Below are positions 6,482 to 13,155 of a stretch of DNA of 13,155 nt, piece after piece. This DNA comes from an uncultured Collinsella sp. (GTDB taxonomy: Bacteria > Actinomycetota > Coriobacteriia > Coriobacteriales > Coriobacteriaceae). Under the pieces are notes generated by a model that made no database searches, was not told the origin of the DNA, and worked only from the letters and a program-made list of their open reading frames with translations. The stretch lies in contig CAJJZO010000032.1 in NCBI GenBank assembly GCA_905197585.1, forward strand, positions 1 through 13,155, in the 5' to 3' direction. Both the position numbers and the translations under genes were made by a program. Numbering within the stretch: position 1 is the first letter of the stretch; the number at the start of each line of letters is the position of its first letter.

Positions 6482-7270
6482 TTACATTTCTCCGCCTTGG
6501 AGCGAACACCAAGCACCTTGCGCATCCGTGGTGAGAATCACCGGACCGTCATTGGTGATGGCGACGGTGTTCTCGTAGTGCGCGGCGGGCAGGTGATCGT
6601 TGGTCGTAACAATCCAACCGTCGGAGCCCGTGCTCACATGGTTGGAACCCATCGTAACCATCGGCTCGATGGCAATAACCATGCCGGCCTGGAGGCGAAC
6701 GCCCCTCCCCTTCTTTCCATAGTTAGGAACGTTGGGGTCCTCGTGCATCACGCGGCCAATACCATGGCCCACATAATCACGAAGCACGCCGTAACCGTGA
6801 GACTCGGCGAGAGACTGAACGGCATAACCGACGTCCCCGATATGGTTACCGGGAACGGCCTGCTCGATAGCAGCCTTAAGGCAATCGCGCGTGACCTCGC
6901 ACAAAGCCTTGGCTTCAGGCGTGGGGGTGCCGACGAAAAACGTCCAAGCGTTATCGCCGACCCAACCGTCGACAACGGCTCCCGTATCGATGGAGATGAT
7001 ATCGCCATCGCGCAGGATCATGTCGGGGTTGGGAATACCGTGGACCACGGCATCGTTGATCGATGCGCAAATGGTCCCCGGGAACCCGCCGTAACCCTTA
7101 AAGGCCGGGGTGCCGCCATGCATGCGGATAATCTGCTCCGCGAGCTGATCGAGCTCAAAGGTGGAAACGCCGGGGCGCACCATGGCTCCAACGTGGCGGA
7201 GCGCCATCTTAGATAGCGCTCCTGCCTTCTTCATCTGCTCGATTTGCGTTGCAGACTTAATCTTGATCAT
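6482..7270 (-). CDS. map: Methionine aminopeptidase type I
   Basis: The enzyme removes the N-terminal methionine from nascent proteins with small second residues, in the cytosol. All metal ligands are in place in the 262-residue protein: Asp95 (in ISIDTG), Asp106 (in WVGDNA), His169 (in YVGHGIG), Glu202 (in AIEPM) and Glu233 (in HYENT). His77 in VVHGIPN is the substrate-binding histidine. There is no N-terminal zinc finger extension, as expected for bacteria. The start ATG at 7270 overlaps the adk stop as ATGA, which indicates translational coupling. The C-terminus has about 14 extra residues (DAQGAWCSLQGGEM) beyond the usual end. Confidence 0.98.
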   Translation of the reverse strand: MIKIKSATQIEQMKKAGALSKMALRHVGAMVRPGVSTFELDQLAEQIIRMHGGTPAFKGYGGFPGTICASINDAVVHGIPNPDMILRDGDIISIDTGAVVDGWVGDNAWTFFVGTPTPEAKALCEVTRDCLKAAIEQAVPGNHIGDVGYAVQSLAESHGYGVLRDYVGHGIGRVMHEDPNVPNYGKKGRGVRLQAGMVIAIEPMVTMGSNHVSTGSDGWIVTTNDHLPAAHYENTVAITNDGPVILTTDAQGAWCSLQGGEM

Positions 7271-7893
7271 AGACCGAGAGCCTCTTTGACATCCCCGTAC
7301 ACGGTCTCGCGAGCCTGGTCACCGTTGACCGACTTGAGCAGACCCTGGCCACGATAGTAGTCGACGAGCGGGCTCGTGGACTTCTCGTAGACGTCGAGAC
7401 GGTTCTTGATGGTCTCGGGCTTGTCGTCGTCGCGCTGATACATCTCGCCGCCACACTTGGGGCAGGTAGCATCGGCAGCGGTGCCGGTGTAACCGCATGC
7501 GCGGCAGGTGCGACGCGAAGACAGACGATCGATAATGACCTCGGGGGCCACATCGACCAGAAGGGCGCAGTCGATCTCGCGACCCATGGCGGAGAGCTCG
7601 GAATCGAGCGTCACAGCCTGGGCGGTGTTGCGCGGGAAGCCGTCGAGGATGAAGCCCTGCTGGGCGTCATCGGCGGCAAGGCGCTCCTTGACAAGGTCGA
7701 TCACGAGCAGGTCGGGAACGAGCTCGCCAGCGTCCATGTACTTCTTAGCCTGAATACCAAGCTCGGTGCCACCCTTGACGGCAGCACGCAGCAGGTCGCC
7801 CGTGGAAATGTGGGCGACGCCAAACTCGGCGACGAGCTCCTGTGCGACGGTGCCCTTACCGGCACCCGGAGCTCCGAGCAATACGAGGTTCAT
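7267..7893 (-). CDS. adk: Adenylate kinase (zinc LID type)
   Basis: It catalyses the reversible transfer of phosphate between ATP and AMP to give two ADP. The 208 residues begin MNLVLLGAPGAGKGT, with the P-loop at 7-15. The AMP-binding STGDLLR is at 30-36 and the FILDGFPRN segment at 81-89. The LID domain holds four cysteines (130, 133, 144, 147) as two CxxC pairs, so it is the zinc-binding long form. ATG at 7893 has GAGGAGG seven bases upstream; TTG at 7899 was rejected because it leaves no room for the ribosome binding site. The stop overlaps the map start by four bases. The gene follows secY after 18 bases, the usual secY-adk-map order. Confidence 0.98.
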   Translation of the reverse strand: MNLVLLGAPGAGKGTVAQELVAEFGVAHISTGDLLRAAVKGGTELGIQAKKYMDAGELVPDLLVIDLVKERLAADDAQQGFILDGFPRNTAQAVTLDSELSAMGREIDCALLVDVAPEVIIDRLSSRRTCRACGYTGTAADATCPKCGGEMYQRDDDKPETIKNRLDVYEKSTSPLVDYYRGQGLLKSVNGDQARETVYGDVKEALGL

Positions 7894-7911
7894 GAGCAAT
7901 CCTCCTCTAGC

Positions 7912-9198
7912 CTATTTAAAGAATCCATCGTAATCATACATCTTGATCTGGCCTTCGAGCTTATCGACCGTGTCGAGCACGACGCCGACCATGATGAGGA
8001 TGGACGTGCCGCCAAATGCCTGAATCAGATGGTTACCCGTGAAGGAGAAGATGATCGAAGGCACGATGGCGATGAGCGCCAAAAAGACAGCGCTGGGAAG
8101 CGTGATCTTGTTGAGCGCGTTCTTGATGTAGGCCGCGGTAGCCCTACCCGGACGCACGCCCGGAATAAAGCCGCCCTGCTTCTTAAGGTTATCGGCCGTG
8201 TCATCGGGGTTGAACACCATGGAGGTGTAGAAGTACGCGAAGAACACGATGAGGACAACGTTAAGCACCCAGTTGAGCCAACCGGTCGAAAGCGCGGAGG
8301 CAACTGCCTGAATCCAGCCGATGCCGGGGAAGAACACGGCAATCTGAGCCGGGAAGTACAGCAGCGCCGAAGCGAAGATGATCGGCACGACACCCGCGGT
8401 GTTGACCTTGATGGGCAGGTAGGTGGTCTGGCCACCCATCATGCGACGGCCCACGACGCGCTTAGCGTAGGAGACCGGGATGCGGCGCTGGCCGCGCTCA
8501 AGGAAAACAATCAGCGGGATAACCAGCAGGATGATGGCGCAGATGATCACCATGGTGATGATGCCACCGGCATTGCCCTCGGTGCTGGAGAAGATAGCCT
8601 GCGGCAGACCGGCCATGATGTTCGCGAAGATGATCAGCGACATGCCATTGCCGATACCGCGCTGGGTGATGAGCTCACCAATCCACATGATCAGCATGGC
8701 GCCCGCGGTGAGCGTACCGACGATCATGAGGTCGAAGATGATCTCGGGAGCGCCGGCGCCATTGAAGCTGATGCCGAAGCTCTTAAAGAGGAAGAGGTAA
8801 CCCACGGAGTTGAGGATTGCCAGAGCCAAGGTGAGGTAACGCGAATACTGCGTAATCTTGGTCTGACCGACCTCGCCCTCGCGGGCAAGCTCATGCAGGG
8901 AAGGCACGACGGCCTGGAGCATCTGGAGGATGATCGAGCTGGTGATGTAAGGCATGATGCCCAGCGAAAACACCGACACATAGCTCAACGCGCCGCCAGA
9001 GAAAAGATTCAGGAGGGCCATAGCACCTGCGGCGACCGAATTGTTATCGGTCGAGAAAAGGCCCAGCATCCCCTGGAAGGGAATGCCGGGCACAGGAACG
9101 TGCGCACCAATGCGGTACACGACGAGCATAGCTATGGTAAAAAGAATCTTTTCGCGCAATTCTTTGATGCGGAAAGCATTCTTAAGACCATTTAGCAC
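7912..9198 (-). CDS. secY: Preprotein translocase subunit SecY
   Basis: SecY is the membrane channel of the Sec translocon, working with SecE, SecG and SecA to export and insert proteins. The 428 residues hold about ten hydrophobic segments, beginning with [49 protein letters not shown] is the plug and second-helix region, and [15 protein letters not shown] and [16 protein letters not shown] mark later conserved helices. The cytosolic loop [16 protein letters not shown] also matches the family. The start is GTG at 9198, overlapping the last seven bases of rplO; this yields [15 protein letters not shown], a normal N-terminus. A weak AAAGG lies upstream, so coupling to rplO translation is likely. 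Confidence 0.98.
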   Translation of the reverse strand: MLNGLKNAFRIKELREKILFTIAMLVVYRIGAHVPVPGIPFQGMLGLFSTDNNSVAAGAMALLNLFSGGALSYVSVFSLGIMPYITSSIILQMLQAVVPSLHELAREGEVGQTKITQYSRYLTLALAILNSVGYLFLFKSFGISFNGAGAPEIIFDLMIVGTLTAGAMLIMWIGELITQRGIGNGMSLIIFANIMAGLPQAIFSSTEGNAGGIITMVIICAIILLVIPLIVFLERGQRRIPVSYAKRVVGRRMMGGQTTYLPIKVNTAGVVPIIFASALLYFPAQIAVFFPGIGWIQAVASALSTGWLNWVLNVVLIVFFAYFYTSMVFNPDDTADNLKKQGGFIPGVRPGRATAAYIKNALNKITLPSAVFLALIAIVPSIIFSFTGNHLIQAFGGTSILIMVGVVLDTVDKLEGQIKMYDYDGFFK

Positions 9199-9641
9199 GG
9201 CAGCTCGACCTTTCCGCCGGCGGCCTCGATCTTGGCCTGCGCAGAAGCGCTGACCTTGTCGACCTTGACCGTGAACTTCTTGGTGAGCTCACCATTGCCG
9301 AGCACCTTGACGGGCTCGAACTCGCTCTTGGTGATGCGAGCGGCCTTAAGAGCGGCACCGTCGATCACAGCGCCGTCCTCGAACTTACGCTCGAGACGCT
9401 CAACGTTAACGGCGGTGTACTCGATACGACGGGGGTTGCGGAAGCCCGGAAGCTTGGGCAGGCGCATAGCCAGCGGAGTCTGGCCACCCTCGAAGCCGGC
9501 ACCCTTGGTGCCGCCAGAGCGGGAACCCTGGCCCTTCTGGCCGCGGCCAGAAGTGGTGCCGTGACCCGAAGAATTGCCACGGCCGACGCGCTTGCGGTTC
9601 TTGGTGGAACCGGGCGCGGGAGTAAGATCGTGAAGCTGCAT
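9192..9641 (-). CDS. rplO: 50S ribosomal protein L15
   Basis: L15 is a late-assembly protein of the large subunit. The 149-residue protein starts [44 protein letters not shown], written out here as its hallmark Gly- and basic-rich N-terminal tail that threads into 23S rRNA. The globular C-terminal half, with [40 protein letters not shown], follows. ATG at 9641 has GAGGAGT upstream. It begins three bases after the rpmD stop, and its end overlaps the secY start. Confidence 0.98.
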   Translation of the reverse strand: MQLHDLTPAPGSTKNRKRVGRGNSSGHGTTSGRGQKGQGSRSGGTKGAGFEGGQTPLAMRLPKLPGFRNPRRIEYTAVNVERLERKFEDGAVIDGAALKAARITKSEFEPVKVLGNGELTKKFTVKVDKVSASAQAKIEAAGGKVELPC

Positions 9642-9644
9642 TTG

Positions 9645-9827
9645 CTACTCCTCTACAATCTCGACAAGGTGCTTGACCTTGAAGATCATGCCGCGGACGG
9701 ACTCGTTGTCAGCAATCTCGCGAACCTCGCGGATCCTGTGGAGACCGAGGGCACGGACAGTACGGACCTGGTCCTGCTTGCAACCGTTGGTGCTGCGGAC
9801 CTGCTTGATCTTGATGGTGTCAGCCAT
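9645..9827 (-). CDS. rpmD: 50S ribosomal protein L30
   Basis: L30 is a small large-subunit protein. The 60 residues have the family length and pattern: IKIKQVRSTNGCKQDQVRTVRALGLHRIREVREIADNESVRGMIFKVKHLVEI, with the conserved LGL and the VRGM segment. The ATG at 9827 begins two bases after the rpsE stop codon, close enough for coupled translation, and AAGGAGAACTAAGC gives it a ribosome binding site inside the rpsE end. Confidence 0.97.
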   Translation of the reverse strand: MADTIKIKQVRSTNGCKQDQVRTVRALGLHRIREVREIADNESVRGMIFKVKHLVEIVEE

Positions 9828-9829
9828 GC

Positions 9830-10354
9830 TTAGTTCTCCTTACCGACGAACATCTCGGAGACCGTCAGGCCACGGCGAGCCGCGACGTCCTCAGGGCTGG
9901 AGAGCTCCTTGAGGCCCTCGACGGCAGCCTTGATGATGTTGAGGCCGTTGTCGGTACCGAGGGACTTGGACAGGACGTTCTTGATGCCAGCAAGCTCAAA
10001 GAGGGGACGCACAGCGCCGCCGGCGATAACGCCGGTACCCTCGACAGCGGGCTTGATGATGATGCGGCCGGCACCAAAGTGGCCGAGAACCTCGTGCGGG
10101 ATGGTGCCCTGCTCGGTCACCGGCACGTGGAACATGTTCTTCTTGGCATCGAGAGATGCCTTGGAGATGGCCATGGGCACCTCAGCGGACTTGCCCATGC
10201 CAACGCCGACGTTGCCCTTGCCGTCGCCAACGACGACGAGAGCGACGAGGCTCATGCGACGACCACCCTTGACGGTCTTCGACACGCGGTTGATGTAAAC
10301 GACGCGCTCCTCGAACTCGGAGGCCTCGCGCTGCTGCTTCTGATTACGAGCCAT
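9830..10354 (-). CDS. rpsE: 30S ribosomal protein S5
   Basis: S5 stabilises the decoding region and mRNA entry site; mutations in it affect accuracy and spectinomycin response. The 174-residue protein shows the N-terminal double-stranded RNA-binding-like domain ([52 protein letters not shown]). The C-terminal domain has [41 protein letters not shown]. The loop KTVKGGRRM, where spectinomycin resistance changes are known in other bacteria, looks wild type. ATG at 10354 has AGGAGGTATGTAGC upstream. Confidence 0.98.
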   Translation of the reverse strand: MARNQKQQREASEFEERVVYINRVSKTVKGGRRMSLVALVVVGDGKGNVGVGMGKSAEVPMAISKASLDAKKNMFHVPVTEQGTIPHEVLGHFGAGRIIIKPAVEGTGVIAGGAVRPLFELAGIKNVLSKSLGTDNGLNIIKAAVEGLKELSSPEDVAARRGLTVSEMFVGKEN

Positions 10355-10368
10355 GTGCTACATACCTC

Positions 10369-10737
10369 CTAGAACTCGAGACCGGCGGCACGAGCACCGT
10401 CGGCGAGGGCCTTGACGCGGCCATGGTAGATACGGCCACCGCGATCGAAGGCGACCTTGGTGATGCCGGCCTCGATGGCGCGCTTGCCAACGAGCTGACC
10501 GACCTTCTCCGCAGCCTCCTTGTTCGAGGTGTGGGTGCCCTTGAACTCGGCCTCGAGGGTCGAGGCAGAGACGAGCGTCAGGCTGGAGCCCTTGCTGTCG
10601 TCGATGATCTGGGCATAGATGTTGGCGTTAGTACGGGTCACGCGAAGACGCGGACGCTCGGAGGTACCCGAGACCTTGCCGCGAACACGACGCTGACGAC
10701 GCTTGAGGCCTTCCAGCTTCGCCTTATGCTTGTTCAT
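10369..10737 (-). CDS. rplR: 50S ribosomal protein L18
   Basis: L18 binds 5S rRNA together with L5 and L25 to form the central protuberance. The 122 residues have the typical basic N-terminus [36 protein letters not shown] and the C-terminal [38 protein letters not shown] at 10737 has AGGAG about nine bases upstream. It follows rplF by 75 bases, a longer gap than most here, which contains a hairpin. Confidence 0.98.
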   Translation of the reverse strand: MNKHKAKLEGLKRRQRRVRGKVSGTSERPRLRVTRTNANIYAQIIDDSKGSSLTLVSASTLEAEFKGTHTSNKEAAEKVGQLVGKRAIEAGITKVAFDRGGRIYHGRVKALADGARAAGLEF

Positions 10738-10765
10738 ACGTAAACTCCTAAAAAGGTTGATCTTG

Positions 10766-10787
10766 CCAGCACCTGACGGGGTGCTGG
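10766..10787. repeat. Perfect hairpin between rplF and rplR
   Basis: CCAGCACC (10766-10773) is inverted at 10780-10787 around a six-base loop. It sits in the 75-base gap inside the operon. On the minus strand it is followed by CAAGATCAACC and then five T, too far away for a good terminator. It could act as an attenuator or as a 3' stability or processing signal; no evidence decides. Confidence 0.6.
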
Positions 10788-10812
10788 TCTTATGCGAGTG
10801 AGTCGGTTACGA

Positions 10813-11349
10813 CTACTTGGCGGCCTTACCCAGCTTGCGGCGGATGTGCTCGCCAACGTAGTGGATACCCTTGCCCTTGTAAGGCTCGGGAGGACGATGG
10901 CCGCGGATCTCAGCGGCGATCTGACCGACCTGCTGCTTGTTGATACCCTTGACGTTCACGTGGGTGTTGTCGGGAACCTCGAAGGTGATGCCCTCGGGAG
11001 CCTCGACGATCACGGGGTGCGAGAAGCCCAGGGAGAACTCGAGGTTCTTACCCTTCTGCTGCACGCGGTAACCGACGCCGGCGAGCTCGAGCTTCTTCTC
11101 GAAGCCCTCGGAAACGCCAACAACCATGTTGTGGATGAGGGCGCGGGTGAGGCCGTGGCGGGCACGGGTCTCACGCTCGTCGTCGGGACGGGAAACGGTG
11201 AGGACGTTGTCCTCGACGTTGATAGCGAGCTTCTCAAAGACATCGAGCTCGAGCTGGCCCTTGGGGCCCTTGACGACAACGTTGTTGCCGTTGACTGCCA
11301 CTTCGACTCCGGCGGGAATCTGGACAGGCTTATTACCGATACGAGACAC
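10813..11349 (-). CDS. rplF: 50S ribosomal protein L6 (GTG start)
   Basis: L6 lies near the factor-binding site and stalk base of the large subunit. The 178-residue product has two related domains. It begins [17 protein letters not shown] and holds [14 protein letters not shown]. The C-terminal [27 protein letters not shown] and [37 protein letters not shown] are signature segments. The start is GTG at 11349: the conserved MSRIG follows and GAAAGGAGATCACC precedes it. It is separated from rpsH by 33 bases. Confidence 0.98.
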   Translation of the reverse strand: MSRIGNKPVQIPAGVEVAVNGNNVVVKGPKGQLELDVFEKLAINVEDNVLTVSRPDDERETRARHGLTRALIHNMVVGVSEGFEKKLELAGVGYRVQQKGKNLEFSLGFSHPVIVEAPEGITFEVPDNTHVNVKGINKQQVGQIAAEIRGHRPPEPYKGKGIHYVGEHIRRKLGKAAK

Positions 11350-11382
11350 GGTGATCTCCTTTCCTTCTACCTACCGAGCGAA

Positions 11383-11781
11383 TTACCAGACGTAAGCGAT
11401 GATCTCGCCGCCGACGTTGTGCTTGCGAGCATCGCGGTCGGTCATGACGCCATGGCTGGTGGAAATAATGGCGGTACCAAGGCCACCGCGGACGCGGGGC
11501 ATGTCGGCAACGCCGGTGTACTTACGCAGGCCCGGCTTGGAAATGCGGCGGATGCCGTTGATGACCTTAGCCTTCTTGGGACCATACTTAAGCGTGATGT
11601 GCAGAGTCTTCTGGGGAACGGTGTCCTCGACATCGTAGCCCTCGATGTAGCCCTCCTCGTGCAGAACACGAGCGATCTCGACGAGCTTCTTGCTGCTCGG
11701 CATGGAGACCGTGGCCTTGTTCACAGAGTTAGCGTTACGGATGCGCGTAAGCATATCTGCGATCGGGTCTGTAAGGTTCAT
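11383..11781 (-). CDS. rpsH: 30S ribosomal protein S8
   Basis: S8 binds helix 21 of 16S rRNA and in E. coli also represses the spc operon at the rplX-rplE region. The 132 residues begin [37 protein letters not shown]. The C-terminal half has [12 protein letters not shown] and ends with the RNA-binding signature [33 protein letters not shown], given here as family hallmark. ATG at 11781 has GAAGGAG upstream. The 119-base gap from rpsN is unusually long. Confidence 0.98.
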   Translation of the reverse strand: MNLTDPIADMLTRIRNANSVNKATVSMPSSKKLVEIARVLHEEGYIEGYDVEDTVPQKTLHITLKYGPKKAKVINGIRRISKPGLRKYTGVADMPRVRGGLGTAIISTSHGVMTDRDARKHNVGGEIIAYVW

Positions 11782-11823
11782 ACAGATTCTCCTTCGTTCT
11801 TGATGAACACGTGCTCTTGGTTC

Positions 11824-11844
11824 TTCGCCGCCCTTAACGGCAAA
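11824..11844 (-). repeat. Hairpin in the rpsN-rpsH gap
   Basis: On the minus strand TTTGCCG and CGGCGAA form a seven-pair stem, one pair being G-U in RNA, around a seven-base loop. It lies about 40-60 bases before the rpsH start codon and is not followed by a T-run. It may be a leader structure that affects rpsH translation. Confidence 0.4.
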
Positions 11845-11888
11845 GCCTAACTAGCGCGTTTTCCCTGTTCCAAACGGATGCTTGAAAC

Positions 11889-11908
11889 GCTGGTAGTGAC
11901 TTACCAGC
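11889..11908. repeat. Hairpin enclosing the rpsN stop codon
   Basis: GCTGGTA (11889-11895) is perfectly inverted at 11902-11908 around a six-base loop. In the message the rpsN stop codon (11903-11901) lies where the first arm meets the loop, so the structure marks the very end of the gene. No T-run follows at once, so a terminator role is doubtful. Confidence 0.5.
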
Positions 11909-12086
11909 TGGCCTTCTTAACGCCGGGAAGCTCGCCCTTGAGTGCAAGCTCACGGAAGCAGACACGGCACAGGCCGAACTTGCGGTACACAGAGTGCGGA
12001 CGGCCGCAGCGCTGGCAGCGCGTGTACTCACGAGTAGAGAACTTCTGCTTGCGATTGCACTTGACGATCATCGATGTCTTAGCCAC
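11901..12086 (-). CDS. rpsZ: 30S ribosomal protein S14 type Z (zinc form, GTG start)
   Basis: S14 binds the head of the small subunit. The 61-residue length and two CxxC pairs (Cys24, Cys27, Cys40, Cys43) identify the short zinc-binding type, often named rpsZ or rpsN1. It reads [16 protein letters not shown], then [41 protein letters not shown], the typical family end. GTG at 12086 is the start: GAGGAGG lies upstream at normal spacing and no ATG is in position. Some actinobacteria carry a second, zinc-free S14 elsewhere, used under zinc limitation; the window does not show one. Confidence 0.97.
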   Translation of the reverse strand: MAKTSMIVKCNRKQKFSTREYTRCQRCGRPHSVYRKFGLCRVCFRELALKGELPGVKKASW

Positions 12087-12120
12087 TTATATCCTCCTCA
12101 CATAGAGTATTGTTCGCCCC

Positions 12121-12150
12121 AAGCGCCGCTCCCTTGTGGAAACGGCGCTT
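12121..12150. repeat. Hairpin between rplE and rpsN
   Basis: AAGCGCCG (12121-12128) is perfectly inverted at 12143-12150 around a 14-base loop, within the 79-base rplE-rpsN gap. On the plus strand a short TTTT follows, but on the minus strand, which is transcribed, GGGGCG follows, so it is not a terminator for the operon. It could be a processing or stability element. Confidence 0.6.
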
Positions 12151-12165
12151 TTAGGGCAGGTGAAC

Positions 12166-12723
12166 CTATTTCTTGAACGGGAAACCGAAGGCGTCCAGAA
12201 GGGCCTTGGCCTCCTCATCGGTGTTGGCGGTGGTCACGAAAGTGATGTCCATACCACGCTGGTGATCGACGGAATCGAAGTCGATCTCGGGGAAGATGAG
12301 CTGCTCGGTGACGCCCATGGAGAAGTTACCACGGCCGTCGAAGCTCTTGGCGGAGATGCCGCGGAAGTCGCGGATACGGGGAATCGCGACGGAGGTCAGA
12401 CGATCGAAGAACTCCCACATACGGTCGCCACGCAGGGTAACCTTGCAGCCGATCGGCATACCAGCGCGCAGGCGGAAGGTAGCGATGGACTTACGGGCAC
12501 GGGTGATCATCGGCTGCTGGCCGGTGATGGCGCGCAGGTCGCGCACGGCACCGTCGATGGCCTTGGAATCGGTAGCGGCCTCGCCGACACCCATGTTCAC
12601 GACGATCTTCTCAAACTTGGGGATCATCATGACGTTCTCGTACTGGAACTTGTCCTGAAGCTGCTGCTTGACCTCGTTGTTGTACTTGGTCTTCAGACGC
12701 GGCACATACTTCTCTTCTGCCAT
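12166..12723 (-). CDS. rplE: 50S ribosomal protein L5
   Basis: L5 binds 5S rRNA and contacts the P-site tRNA in the central protuberance. The 185 residues include [43 protein letters not shown], the conserved [38 protein letters not shown], and [56 protein letters not shown]; they are quoted as hallmark segments. ATG at 12723 has AAGGAGTG seven bases upstream. It is the first gene of the ribosomal block here. The usual upstream partners rplX and rplN are absent, and a promoter and leader precede it instead. Confidence 0.98.
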   Translation of the reverse strand: MAEEKYVPRLKTKYNNEVKQQLQDKFQYENVMMIPKFEKIVVNMGVGEAATDSKAIDGAVRDLRAITGQQPMITRARKSIATFRLRAGMPIGCKVTLRGDRMWEFFDRLTSVAIPRIRDFRGISAKSFDGRGNFSMGVTEQLIFPEIDFDSVDHQRGMDITFVTTANTDEEAKALLDAFGFPFKK

Positions 12724-12860
12724 TGTTCACTCCTTCTTGGGGTTTTAAGCACGGGGCGTGGCCACGATGGGTTGTCCTCGTGCCTCCTGGCTGCATCCGC
12801 GCCGCTCATGGCATTTTGCGGTTTGGACTCGACGCAGCAGGAGCCGACAAAACAATCGGT

Positions 12861-12889
12861 ACTATACGCGCATCGGGAGCGTATTTCCA
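12861..12889 (-). promoter_or_regulatory. Candidate promoter of the rplE-led operon
   Basis: The minus strand has TGGAAA (12889-12884) and TATAGT (12866-12861) with exactly 17 bases between them, each a fair match to the -35 and -10 consensus. The start would lie near 12854, giving a leader of about 130 nt. An inverted repeat ATACGC-N9-GCGTAT (12864-12884) overlaps the spacer and the edges of both hexamers and could be an operator. The leader (12724-12854) shows only a small CACGA/TCGTG stem-loop at 12763-12782 and no obvious coding. This is the best promoter seen in the window. Confidence 0.55.
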
Positions 12890-12950
12890 GAAAAACCTCG
12901 TCTGCCTGCACAACTCCACAACTCCCCCGCACAAATGGATCCCAAAAAGC

Positions 12951-13017
12951 AGTTGCGGTGAAATAGGGACTGTTGGGCGGCCTAACAGGCTTAAACAATC
13001 CGTATTTCACCGCAACT
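12951..13017 (-). terminator. Long inverted repeat downstream of xdhC-like gene, probable terminator
   Basis: Fifteen bases (12951-12965) are perfectly inverted at 13003-13017. Seven of the next nine positions also pair (12966-12974 with 12994-13002), and the centre holds a small GCCT-AAC-AGGC stem. On the minus strand the right edge of the structure is followed after two bases by five T (12948-12944), so it fits an intrinsic terminator for the gene ending at 13036. Its length and its perfect outer arms are more than a terminator needs and suggest a dispersed palindromic repeat of the genome, which cannot be tested from one copy. Confidence 0.65.
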
Positions 13018-13035
13018 TAATTGGTGGGGATGCGA

Positions 13036-13155
13036 TTAGCGCTTGCGGGGGACGAGTTTGGTGCGGCGCAGGTGGATCATCTCGGCGGCGATGGAGATGG
13101 CGATCTCCTCGGGGTCCTCGGCCTCGATGGCAACGCCGATCGGAAGGTGCAGCTC
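13036..13155 (-). CDS. 3' end of an XdhC/CoxI-family molybdoenzyme maturation protein (partial)
   Basis: Only the last 39 codons are visible; the gene enters from the right edge on the minus strand and stops with TAA at 13036-13038. The residues read LHLPIGVAIEAEDPEEIAISIAAEMIHLRR and end with a basic tail TKLVPRKR. The pattern P-I-G-x6-A-E-x-P-E-E-I-A-x-S-I-x-A-E-x-I matches the end of the Rossmann-like C-terminal domain of XdhC/CoxI proteins, which help mature molybdenum hydroxylases such as xanthine dehydrogenase. The assignment rests on this short stretch only. It is not a ribosomal protein gene, which makes its place upstream of rplE unusual. Confidence 0.65.
   Translation of the reverse strand, partial: ELHLPIGVAIEAEDPEEIAISIAAEMIHLRRTKLVPRKR

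Noticed and set aside
7810..9195. Plus-strand open frame of 461 codons opposite adk and secY
   Set aside because: It mirrors secY exactly, is extremely rich in His, Asp and Glu, and has no recognisable domain; it is an antisense artefact.
12121..12150. Intrinsic terminator between rplE and rpsN
   Set aside because: The transcribed strand has GGGGCG, not a T-run, after the stem, and ending transcription here would cut off the rest of an essential operon.
12693..13010. Possible rplX remnant or small gene upstream of rplE
   Set aside because: None of the three minus-strand frames shows L24 motifs, and this open frame runs through both the inverted repeat and the promoter.

Overview
This GC-rich window is almost entirely minus-strand and carries the spc and alpha ribosomal protein clusters of a bacterium. 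Four things point to an actinobacterium of the class Coriobacteriia, with Collinsella-like genomes the best guess: the order rplE-rpsN-rpsH-rplF-rplR-rpsE-rpmD-rplO-secY-adk-map-infA-rpmJ-rpsM-rpsK-rpsD-rpoA-rplQ-truA, the zinc-type S14, the C-minus S4, and the frequent GTG/TTG starts. The taxonomic call is inference from composition and gene order; no rRNA is present.

Layout, left to right. Positions 1-122 hold the 3' end of a plus-strand gene whose product ends in Gly-Ser-Thr and Pro-Thr repeats, closed by a strong terminator (145-185). Converging on it from the right is argR (310-747, minus) with its own terminator (227-258). Upstream of argR are a degenerate family 2 glycosyltransferase-like gene (880-1920) and truA (2082-2906). 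A near-perfect intrinsic terminator (2942-2972) separates truA from the ribosomal block. That block runs without a visible terminator from rplE (start 12723) to rplQ (end 2999). It holds 13 ribosomal protein genes of the spc and alpha clusters plus rpmJ, the translocon subunit secY, adenylate kinase, methionine aminopeptidase, IF-1 and the RNA polymerase alpha subunit. Together they build ribosomes, process nascent N-termini, export proteins, and supply the transcription and translation initiation machinery.

The most unusual point is the right edge. In most bacteria rplE directly follows rplN and rplX. Here it follows 312 bases of non-coding DNA and then the 3' end of an XdhC-family molybdoenzyme maturation gene (13036-13155). 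The gap contains a 67-base inverted repeat that looks like the xdhC terminator, a plausible promoter, and a leader of about 130 nt before rplE. The S10/spc cluster is therefore split at the rplX/rplE boundary in this assembly. Other items worth checking are hairpins between genes inside the operon, an infA-proximal promoter, two dyads upstream of argR, and a 13-codon ORF just before the glycosyltransferase-like gene. I found no CRISPR array, insertion sequence, tRNA or rRNA, and nothing that makes a convincing new multi-gene system.
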